DNA from: an uncultured Actinomycetes bacterium
Lineage (GTDB): Bacteria; Actinomycetota; Actinomycetes; S36-B12
Assembly (NCBI GenBank): GCA_903848435.1
Contig: CAINGG010000033.1
Coordinates: 1-5,427 of the forward strand
Direction of reading: 5' to 3'
Length of the DNA: 5,427 bases
Shown here: positions 1-5,427 of the stretch, piece by piece
Position numbering within the stretch: position 1 is the first letter of the stretch
How the letters are laid out: each line of letters begins with the position of its first letter
Program-made: the position numbers and the translations under genes
Notes under the pieces: generated by a model
Databases searched by the model: none
What the model was told of the DNA's origin: nothing
What the model saw: only the letters and a program-made list of their open reading frames with translations

Positions 1-1
1 G

Positions 2-634
2 CTCCAGGACTACTTCGCCGAATTGGCAGGACCGGCGTCGGCCTACATGCGACCCAATGCCTTCGTCAACACTCCCGACATCCTTACCGAGTACCTCCAG
101 CGTGGCGGCCCCGCGGCGTTCGCCATCCGGGCCACGCTCGCAGCCACCCTCTCCCCGACGTGGGGCGTCTACTCCGGTTTCGAGCTCTTCGAGAGCACTC
201 CCCTGCGAGCGGGCACCGAGGAGTACCTCGACTCGGAGAAATTCGAGCGCCGACCACGCGACTGGGCCAGGGCTGCCGCGTCCGGGCACACCCTCATCCC
301 CTACATCACGCTCCTCAACGCCCTGCGGCGCGAGCTCGCGCCACTGCAGGACCTGCGGAGCCTGCGCTTCCACCACACCGAGTCCGATCAGGTGATCGCC
401 TACTCCAAGCGCGTCGGCGATGAGGTCACTCTCGTGGCGTGCACTCTCGATCCCTACTTCACGCAGGAGACCACCGTGTGGTGGGACATGCCCGCGCTGG
501 GAATGGACTGGAACGACCGCTTCGCTGCCCACGATCGAATCTCCGACGAGTCCTGGACGTGGGGCAACGCAACCTACGTCCGCTTCGTGCCGGAGAACGC
601 CGTGGCCCATATCGCTGAGGTACGCCGGCCATGA
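2..634 (+). CDS. glgE: GlgE maltosyltransferase, C-terminal part (5' end outside window)
   Basis: GlgE transfers maltosyl units from alpha-maltose-1-phosphate to the non-reducing end of alpha-1,4-glucans in the cytoplasm, the chain-extending step of the trehalose (TreS-Pep2-GlgE) route to glycogen. The frame is open from base 2 and the visible part is 210 residues of a protein usually near 660-700. It reads RPNAFVNTPDILTEYLQ, then an IRATLAATLSPTWGVYSGFELFE block and EEYLDSEKFERRPRDW, all characteristic of GlgE GH13 domains. The Asp of NTPD (bases 77-79, visible residue 26) fits the third catalytic carboxylate of the family; the nucleophile and acid/base residues lie upstream and are not seen. 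The last ~80 residues form the beta-rich C-terminal domain. No true start is in the window: the TTG at 23 is an internal Leu codon. The stop overlaps the glgB start by four bases, indicating one operon. Family assignment is from recognised motifs; alternative GH13 families are unlikely. Confidence 0.93.
   Translation, partial: LQDYFAELAGPASAYMRPNAFVNTPDILTEYLQRGGPAAFAIRATLAATLSPTWGVYSGFELFESTPLRAGTEEYLDSEKFERRPRDWARAAASGHTLIPYITLLNALRRELAPLQDLRSLRFHHTESDQVIAYSKRVGDEVTLVACTLDPYFTQETTVWWDMPALGMDWNDRFAAHDRISDESWTWGNATYVRFVPENAVAHIAEVRRP
617..620 (+). promoter_or_regulatory. Weak Shine-Dalgarno-like GAGG ahead of glgB
   Basis: GAGG ends 10 bases before the glgB ATG and lies inside the end of glgE. 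The spacing is slightly long, so initiation probably relies on coupling with glgE termination as well as this site. This is the only candidate seen in the 20 bases before the start. Confidence 0.3.
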
Positions 635-2850
635 GCAAGAAGTCCAAGCCCGACAAGGAGCCCAAGCGCATCGACGCGCTCAAGCCCGTGAAAGTCGACG
701 TCAACGATCTCAACCGCATCGTCGACGGCGCGCACCACGACCCGCATCGAGTGCTGGGGCCGCACAAGGGCAAGGACGGCATCACGGTGCGCGTCCTGCG
801 ACCGATGGCCGAGGCGGTGGAGGTCGTCGTCGACGACCAGCGCTTCCCCTTGACCCACGAATACCGCGGCGTCTGGCAGGGCGTGCTGCCCATGAAGGAC
901 GTGCCCGACTACCGGCTCGACGTGACCTACGGCGGCCGCGTCATCCCTGCCGACGACCCCTACCGCTTCCTCCCGAGCCTGGGTGAGCTCGACCTCTACC
1001 TCATCGGCGAGGGCCGGCACGAGGAGATGTGGCGCGTGCTGGGGGCCCACGTGCGCACCTATCCCAGCCCGCACGGGGACGTCACCGGCGTCTCCTTCGC
1101 CGTGTGGGCACCGGCCGCTAAGGGCGTGCGCGTGACCGGCACCTTCAATTACTGGGACAGCCAGGCGCATCCGATGCGATCACTCGGCGCCACCGGGGTG
1201 TGGGAGCTCTTCATCCCGGCCATCGGCGACGGCACGGTCTACAAGTTCGCGATCCTGGGCCAGGACGGAGTGTGGCGCGAGAAGGCCGACCCCTTCGCCT
1301 TCGCCACCGAGGTGCCCCCCGCCACTGGCTCCGTCGTCTTCACCAGCCACTACCAGTGGCAGGACGACAGATGGTTGAGCAATCGTGCGTCCGGTGATCC
1401 GCTCCGCTCACCGATGGCCATCTACGAGTGCCACCTCGGGTCTTGGCGTCCGGGCCTGGACTATCGACAGCTGGCCGTCGAGCTCACCGCCTACGTCAAG
1501 GACATGGGCTTTACGCACGTGGAGTTCCTGACCGTCGCCGAGCACCCCTTCGGGGGCTCCTGGGGATACCAGGTCACGTCCTACTTCGCGCCCACCTCGC
1601 GGTTCGGCTCCCCCGACGAGTTCCGCCACCTCGTCGATGCGCTCCACCAGGCGGGCATCGGCGTGCTCGTCGACTGGGTGCCCGCGCACTTCCCCAAGGA
1701 CTCCTGGGCACTCGGCCGCTTCGATGGCACAGCCCTCTACGAGCACCCGGACCCGCAGCGCGGCGAGCACCCCGACTGGGGCACCTTCATCTTCGACTTC
1801 GGGCGCACCGAGGTGCGCAACTTCCTCGTCGCCAACGCCGTGTACTGGATCGAGGAGTTCCATGTCGACGGCCTGCGAGTCGACGCGGTGGCCTCAATGC
1901 TCTACCTCGACTACTCCCGCGAGGCGGGCGAGTGGACGCCCAACCCATACGGCGGACGCGAGAACCTCGACGCCGTCGGCTTCCTGCAGGAGATGAACGC
2001 GACCGTCTACAAGCGGGCACCCGGCATCATCACGGTCGCCGAGGAGTCGACCGCGTGGCCCGGCGTCACGCGCCCCACCTATCTGGGCGGCCTCGGCTTC
2101 GGGTTGAAGTGGAACATGGGCTGGATGCATGACTCTCTGGGCTACATGCAGCGGGAGGCGATCTACCGCCAGTACCACCACAACGAGATGACCTTCGCGA
2201 TGATGTACGCCTACAGCGAGCACTTCGTGCTGCCGCTGTCCCATGACGAAGTCGTCCACGGCAAAGGCTCTCTCCTGGGCAAGATGAGCGGAGATCGCTG
2301 GCAGCAGATGGCCAACCTGCGCGCCTACCTCGGCTTCATGTGGGCCCACCCTGGCCGCAAGCTGCTCTTCATGGGTGCCGAGCTCGCGCAGGGCACCGAG
2401 TGGAATGCCGACACCGGACTGGAGTGGTGGCTGCTGGACTTCCCCGAGCACCAGGGCGTGCACGCGGCGGTCCGCCAGATCAACAGGGTCTACCAGGAGA
2501 CCCCCGCGCTCTGGCAGCGCGATGACGATCCGGGCGGCTTCGAGTGGATCGATGCCAATGACTCGGGATCCAATGTCTTCAGCTGGATCCGATGGGACGA
2601 CGCCGGCGAACCCCTCGTCTGCGCGACCAACATGTCGTCGATCCCGCACCTGGGCTATCGCATCGGGCTGCCACTCTCGGGCCGATGGGACGAAGTGCTC
2701 AACACCGACGCCGCGGAGTTCGGGGGCTCCGGAGTGGGCAACCTCGGCAGCGTGGATGCCGACGGACCGTCCTGGCACGGGCGCGAGGCTTCTGCCGACG
2801 TCGTCCTGCCGCCCCTGGCAACGGTCTGGCTGCGTCCGGCCCGCGGTTGA
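631..2850 (+). CDS. glgB: 1,4-alpha-glucan branching enzyme GlgB (GH13), complete
   Basis: GlgB cuts an alpha-1,4-glucan and re-attaches the fragment through an alpha-1,6 bond, creating branches in glycogen-like glucan in the cytoplasm. At 739 aa it is normal length (about 730). Layout: Lys-rich tail (1-21), N1 beta domain (about 25-125, DPHRVLGPH), CBM48 (about 126-240, FAVWAPAAKGVRVTGTFNYWD), GH13 barrel (about 250-620) and C-terminal beta domain to the end (LPPLATVWLRP). Catalytic residues sit at a constant offset of 13 from E. coli GlgB: nucleophile D418 (GLRVDAVAS), acid/base E471 (VAEEST), third carboxylate D539 (LSHDEVVHGK); also Y313 (SWGYQ) and D348 (DWVPAHF). The ATG at 631 overlaps the glgE stop and gives the full N1 domain, so it is preferred. 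Oddities: Thr301 where Pro is usual (FLTVAEHPF) and Leu585 where Phe is usual (MGAELAQ). With GlgE it builds and branches glucan. The assignment is very secure. Confidence 0.98.
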   Translation: MSKKSKPDKEPKRIDALKPVKVDVNDLNRIVDGAHHDPHRVLGPHKGKDGITVRVLRPMAEAVEVVVDDQRFPLTHEYRGVWQGVLPMKDVPDYRLDVTYGGRVIPADDPYRFLPSLGELDLYLIGEGRHEEMWRVLGAHVRTYPSPHGDVTGVSFAVWAPAAKGVRVTGTFNYWDSQAHPMRSLGATGVWELFIPAIGDGTVYKFAILGQDGVWREKADPFAFATEVPPATGSVVFTSHYQWQDDRWLSNRASGDPLRSPMAIYECHLGSWRPGLDYRQLAVELTAYVKDMGFTHVEFLTVAEHPFGGSWGYQVTSYFAPTSRFGSPDEFRHLVDALHQAGIGVLVDWVPAHFPKDSWALGRFDGTALYEHPDPQRGEHPDWGTFIFDFGRTEVRNFLVANAVYWIEEFHVDGLRVDAVASMLYLDYSREAGEWTPNPYGGRENLDAVGFLQEMNATVYKRAPGIITVAEESTAWPGVTRPTYLGGLGFGLKWNMGWMHDSLGYMQREAIYRQYHHNEMTFAMMYAYSEHFVLPLSHDEVVHGKGSLLGKMSGDRWQQMANLRAYLGFMWAHPGRKLLFMGAELAQGTEWNADTGLEWWLLDFPEHQGVHAAVRQINRVYQETPALWQRDDDPGGFEWIDANDSGSNVFSWIRWDDAGEPLVCATNMSSIPHLGYRIGLPLSGRWDEVLNTDAAEFGGSGVGNLGSVDADGPSWHGREASADVVLPPLATVWLRPARG

Positions 2851-2854
2851 CCTA
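2848..2854. other. Convergent operon junction, one base between stop codons
   Basis: The glgB stop TGA (2848-2850) and the thioredoxin stop TAG (complement of 2852-2854) face each other with only C2851 between them. No stem-loop followed by a T run is visible on either strand near here; nearby CCGG-rich palindromic bits at about 2887-2925 are inside coding sequence and lack a T tract. Transcripts of the two operons must therefore end inside the opposing gene or stop by Rho or collision. Confidence 0.85.
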
Positions 2855-3745
2855 GAAGAGCGCGTTGGACAGCGCCAGCCGCGCCGCCGGCACCGCCGGA
2901 TCATCGCCGGCCACGGCGAAGAACGACAGCAGCCGCTCGCGCGCGATATCGCGCTCGTCCCCCGTCGTCGCCTTGACCTGCGCCAGGAGGGCGGCAAATG
3001 CCGTGGCCCAGTCTCCCGCTGCCGCCGCGAGATCGGCATCACGCAGTGCGCCCGCCTCGAGGCCTGCGTCGAGTCGCACCTGGATCTCGCACAGCGCGAT
3101 GCCGGCGATCGCGTCAGCATCGCCGGGGTGCTCGGTCAGCACCGCGCGGTAGGCATCAGCAGCGGCAGCCCAATCGCCGGCTTCGATCGCGTCGTAAGCA
3201 GCGGCGAAGCGTGGATCGTCGGGTTGCTCCTCGGCCTCGGGATTCGCATCGGGCTCCGGCTCAGGGGTCGCGGCCACCGAGCCCGTGATGCCGTTCTCGC
3301 CAGCCACGCGCAGCAGCTCATCGATGTAGGCGCGCACCTGGGGCTCCGGGAGGGCGCCCTGGAAGAGCGGCACCGGCTGGCCACCGAGGACGGCGAAGAC
3401 GCTCGGGATCGACTGGACCTGGAAGGCGGCGGCGATGCGCTGCTCCGCATCGACATCGACCTTGGCAAGGACGAAGCGACCGGCGTACTCCGCGGCGAGG
3501 GACTCGAGGATGGGCGAGAGCGTCTTGCAGGGTCCGCACCAGGTGGCCCACAGATCGAGGACGACCGGCACGGTCTGGCTGCGCTCGAGGACCTCGCTCG
3601 GAAACGTCGCCTCCGTGACATCGATGACGACTCCGGCCGGCGCCGACCCCATCGCCGAGTCACGGCGCTGCTCGGCCTCTCGCTGGGTGGCGAGCGCCGC
3701 GAGGTCGACAGCCCCGCGCAAGGGAAGTCCGCCCGGCGTGCTCAC
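2852..3745 (-). CDS. Thioredoxin domain-TPR protein (YbbN/CnoX-like)
   Basis: A cytoplasmic thioredoxin-fold protein of 297 aa with no signal peptide or membrane segment. Residues about 40-148 form the thioredoxin domain: WATWCGPCK with both active-site cysteines (C70, C73), then KVDVDAEQ and the cis-Pro loop QSIPSVFAV (P114). Residues 152-177 are an acidic, Pro-rich linker. Residues about 178-297 are helical and TPR-like (FAAAYDAIEAGDWAAAADAY; a second GDWATAF unit). This plan matches the YbbN/CnoX group, which in E. coli acts as a holdase that hands clients to chaperones; E. coli CnoX lacks a normal CXXC, whereas this protein should be redox-active. The GTG start overlaps the meaB stop (GTGA). 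It is preferred over the ATG at 3652 (M32) because the leader RGAVDLAAL resembles the N-terminus I recall for mycobacterial Rv1324, and an AGGA lies 7 bases upstream. It is the last gene of the operon. Domain calls are secure; the client and biological role are unknown. Confidence 0.92.
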   Translation of the reverse strand: MSTPGGLPLRGAVDLAALATQREAEQRRDSAMGSAPAGVVIDVTEATFPSEVLERSQTVPVVLDLWATWCGPCKTLSPILESLAAEYAGRFVLAKVDVDAEQRIAAAFQVQSIPSVFAVLGGQPVPLFQGALPEPQVRAYIDELLRVAGENGITGSVAATPEPEPDANPEAEEQPDDPRFAAAYDAIEAGDWAAAADAYRAVLTEHPGDADAIAGIALCEIQVRLDAGLEAGALRDADLAAAAGDWATAFAALLAQVKATTGDERDIARERLLSFFAVAGDDPAVPAARLALSNALF

Positions 3746-4701
3746 GGAGACATCCTGTCATCGGCCAGGAGCGCCTCGGCTGCCGAGTACGGGTCGATCC
3801 GCCCGGAGGCGACATCGTCGGCAAGGGTTGGTGGCATGCGCTCGGCCAGGCGGTGACGCACGCGACCGGCGGCCAGGGCCAAGATCTCCGCGGCCGCCCG
3901 CTGGCGCCGCCGCTCGCGCAGATGATCGCCCTCGGCGAGCCAGGTCCGCCGGGCATCGAGCGCGGCCATGAGATCGTCGACCTCGCCGCGCGAGGCAACA
4001 GAGGTGACGACCGGCACCTGCCATCCGTCGGCGGGCGCACCCGCTCCGAGGGTCACCATGTGCCTGATCTCGCGCACGGTGGCATCGGCACCGTCGCGAT
4101 CAGCCTTGTTGACGCACAGGATGTCAGCCACCTCGAGGATCCCGGCCTTGGCGGCCTGGATGCCATCGCCCATGCCTGGCGCCAGGAGAACCACCGTCGA
4201 ATCGGCAGCGCCGGCAACCTCGACCTCAGACTGTCCGACGCCCACTGTCTCGACGATCACGACGTCGAAGCCGGCCGCCTCGAGGACCCGCATGGCCTGC
4301 GGGGTCGCGGCCGCGATACCGCCCAGGTGACCTCGCGAGGCCATCGACCGGATAAAGACACCCGGATCGGTCGCGTGCTGCTGCATGCGAATGCGGTCAC
4401 CGAGCAGCGCACCCCCCGAAAAGGGTGAGGTGGGATCGACCGCGATGACGCCCACGCGATCACCGCGCGCGCGATAGGCCGCGACCAGCGCCGAGGTGGC
4501 CGTCGACTTGCCCACGCCCGGCGACCCGGTGACGCCGATGACGTAGGCGGTGCCATCCACGCCGCTGAGCTCGGCCATGACCTCGGCAAGGCCGGGCGCG
4601 CCGTCCTCGACCCAGGAGATGAGTCGGGCCACGGCACGCGGCTCTCCCTGGCGGGCCCGATCGACCAGGCTCCGCGCATCGGTGGGCGTGGGTCCGGTCA
4701 C
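3742..4701 (-). CDS. meaB: MeaB/ArgK-family GTPase, methylmalonyl-CoA mutase chaperone
   Basis: MeaB is a G3E-family P-loop GTPase that gates loading of adenosylcobalamin into methylmalonyl-CoA mutase and protects the enzyme from inactivation, supporting propionyl-CoA/succinyl-CoA interconversion in the cytoplasm. The 319 aa length is typical (about 320-330). Motifs: Walker A GSPGVGKS (59-66), DPTSPFSGGALLGDRIRM (89-106), Walker B/switch FDVVIVETVGVGQSEVEV (145-162), base-recognition NKAD (198-201), and a final helical dimerisation region. GTG at 4701 overlaps the thiolase stop (GTGA) and gives a full N-terminal helix bundle; no clear Shine-Dalgarno precedes it, so coupling is likely. It sits between a thiolase and a thioredoxin-TPR gene rather than beside mutase subunits, at least within this window. 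Older databases call such proteins LAO/AO transport ATPase (ArgK), a name not supported by the sequence. The family is certain; mutase as partner is inferred from family knowledge. Confidence 0.95.
   Translation of the reverse strand: MTGPTPTDARSLVDRARQGEPRAVARLISWVEDGAPGLAEVMAELSGVDGTAYVIGVTGSPGVGKSTATSALVAAYRARGDRVGVIAVDPTSPFSGGALLGDRIRMQQHATDPGVFIRSMASRGHLGGIAAATPQAMRVLEAAGFDVVIVETVGVGQSEVEVAGAADSTVVLLAPGMGDGIQAAKAGILEVADILCVNKADRDGADATVREIRHMVTLGAGAPADGWQVPVVTSVASRGEVDDLMAALDARRTWLAEGDHLRERRRQRAAAEILALAAGRVRHRLAERMPPTLADDVASGRIDPYSAAEALLADDRMSP
3753..3758 (-). promoter_or_regulatory. Probable ribosome binding site for the thioredoxin-TPR gene
   Basis: Read on the minus strand this is ACAGGA, within the last codons of meaB, with seven bases between it and the GTG at 3745. 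The spacing is good for a Shine-Dalgarno site and supports GTG 3745 as the start. Confidence 0.5.
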
Positions 4702-5427
4702 TCGCCCGGAACGCTCAAGATGAGCGCATCACCCTGGCCGCCGCCGCCGCACAGGGCGGCCGCGCCGATGCCCCCACCGCGCCGGCGCAACTCCAGTGCG
4801 AGGTGGAGGACGATGCGGGCTCCGGACATGCCGACCGGATGACCGAGGGCGATGGCTCCGCCGTTGACGTTGACGATGTCGTCCTGCACCCCGAGCGAAC
4901 GCATCGAGACGATGCCGACGGCCGCGAAGGCCTCGTTGATCTCGATGAGGTCCAGATCGGAGACTGAGATCCCCTGCTTGTCGCAGGCTCGCTTGATGGC
5001 GTTGGCCGGCTGCTCATGCAGCGACGCATCCGGGCCCGCCACCACGCCATGCGCGCCGATCTCTGCGAGCCACGCCAGGCCGAGTTCCTCCGCCTTGGCC
5101 CGGCTCATCACGACGACCGCCGCGGCACCGTCGGAGATCTGCGACGCAGAGCCTGCGGTGATGGTGCCGTCCTTGGCGAATGCCGGCCGTAGGCCCGCCA
5201 GGCTCTCCACGGTGGTGTCGGGACGAATGCCCTCGTCCTGCGCGAACATCACCGGATCGCCCTTGCGCTGAGGGATGGGAATGGCAACGATCTCCTGGTC
5301 GAAGTAGCCGTTGGCGGCGGCCTTGGCCGCGAGCTGGTGGGAACGAGCGGCGAACGCGTCCTGCTCCTCCCGGGTGAGGCCGTGTCGGGCGTTGTATCGC
5401 TCGGTGGACTCGCCCATTGCGCACTCA
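4698..5427 (-). CDS. Acetyl-CoA acetyltransferase (thiolase), C-terminal part (5' end outside window)
   Basis: A type II (biosynthetic-like) thiolase that interconverts two acetyl-CoA with acetoacetyl-CoA plus CoA in the cytoplasm. The visible 242 residues are the C-terminal ~60% of a family usually near 390-400 aa. Reading 5' to 3' on the minus strand: MGESTERYNARHGLTREEQD (the family's xMGxTAE block), TAGSASQISDGAAAVV, EINEAFAA (NEAF motif), GGAIALGHPVGMSGAR with catalytic His at 4839-4841, and ALCGGGGQGDALI with catalytic Cys at 4749-4751. The nucleophilic Cys near residue 90 lies beyond the right edge. The ATG at 5417 is internal: the frame stays open to the edge (Glu-Cys-Ala before it) and a start there would remove the N-terminal half of the fold. 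Its TGA overlaps the meaB GTG, so it heads the coupled set seen here. Exact acyl-chain preference cannot be told; mycobacterial FadA4 is the closest analogue by context. Confidence 0.93.
   Translation of the reverse strand, partial: ECAMGESTERYNARHGLTREEQDAFAARSHQLAAKAAANGYFDQEIVAIPIPQRKGDPVMFAQDEGIRPDTTVESLAGLRPAFAKDGTITAGSASQISDGAAAVVVMSRAKAEELGLAWLAEIGAHGVVAGPDASLHEQPANAIKRACDKQGISVSDLDLIEINEAFAAVGIVSMRSLGVQDDIVNVNGGAIALGHPVGMSGARIVLHLALELRRRGGGIGAAALCGGGGQGDALILSVPGE

Noticed and set aside
23..25. TTG as a start codon for the first gene
   Set aside because: The GlgE reading frame continues upstream to base 2 with family-like residues (YFAELAG); it is an internal Leu codon.
2887..2925. 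CCGG-rich inverted repeats just after the glgB stop as a terminator
   Set aside because: The stems are only about four to five bases, lie in coding sequence and have no following T run.
1894..3120. Long minus-strand open frame (408 codons) antisense to glgB and overlapping the thioredoxin gene
   Set aside because: Low-complexity composition, no motif, and overlap with two well supported genes; a typical high-G+C shadow frame.
3650..3652. ATG (M32) as an alternative start of the thioredoxin-TPR gene
   Set aside because: It would discard the conserved-looking leader RGAVDLAAL and the GTGA coupling with meaB; the GTG at 3745 also has a well spaced AGGA.
2375..3856. Long plus-strand open frame (493 codons) crossing the end of glgB and running antisense to the thioredoxin and meaB genes
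   Set aside because: Its translation is Arg/Ser/Pro-rich with no recognisable domain, and it is explained by high G+C in frames opposite or shifted from strongly supported genes.
5415..5417. ATG as the start of the thiolase gene
   Set aside because: It falls in the middle of the thiolase fold and the frame remains open to the window edge; the true start lies outside.
1..5427. An undescribed defence, mobile or regulatory system
   Set aside because: Every interval belongs to a recognised metabolic or chaperone family; no transposase, integrase, repeat array, direct-repeat boundary or compositional break was seen.

Overview
This window is ordinary, densely coding chromosome from a high-G+C bacterium, very probably an actinobacterium. 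The signs are strong G/C bias at third codon positions, GTG starts, 4-base gene overlaps, a GlgE-GlgB glycogen pair, and an acetyl-CoA acetyltransferase / MeaB / thioredoxin-TPR run whose order resembles actinobacterial genomes (from memory, Mycobacterium tuberculosis fadA4-Rv1324 lies close to glgB-glgE). A propionate-metabolising actinobacterium would fit, but genus cannot be fixed from this sequence. There are five protein genes, two of them cut by the window edges. No RNA gene, mobile element, CRISPR array or long repeat was seen.

Left half, plus strand (2-2850): the C-terminal 210 residues of GlgE (maltose-1-phosphate-dependent maltosyltransferase), then a complete GlgB (branching enzyme, 739 aa) starting inside the glgE stop codon (ATGA overlap). 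GlgE extends linear alpha-1,4-glucan with maltosyl units and GlgB adds alpha-1,6 branches, so the pair forms the polymer-building end of the trehalose/maltose-1-phosphate route to glycogen-like glucan.

Right half, minus strand (read 5427 to 2852): the C-terminal 242 residues of a thiolase (acetyl-CoA acetyltransferase), a complete MeaB-type GTPase (319 aa, chaperone of B12-dependent methylmalonyl-CoA mutase), and a complete thioredoxin-TPR protein (297 aa, related to the YbbN/CnoX group). Each gene begins with GTG inside the TGA of the gene before it (GTGA), so the three look like one translationally coupled operon whose promoter lies beyond the right edge. The set suggests acetoacetyl-CoA/propionyl-CoA handling plus a protein-quality or redox factor.

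The two operons converge with one base between the glgB and thioredoxin stop codons and no visible intrinsic terminator. All intervals above 300 bases are coding. I found no evidence of a new system. The points most worth a second look are the terminator-less convergent junction, the co-translation of a redox-competent thioredoxin-TPR protein with MeaB, and two substitutions in normally conserved GlgB segments.
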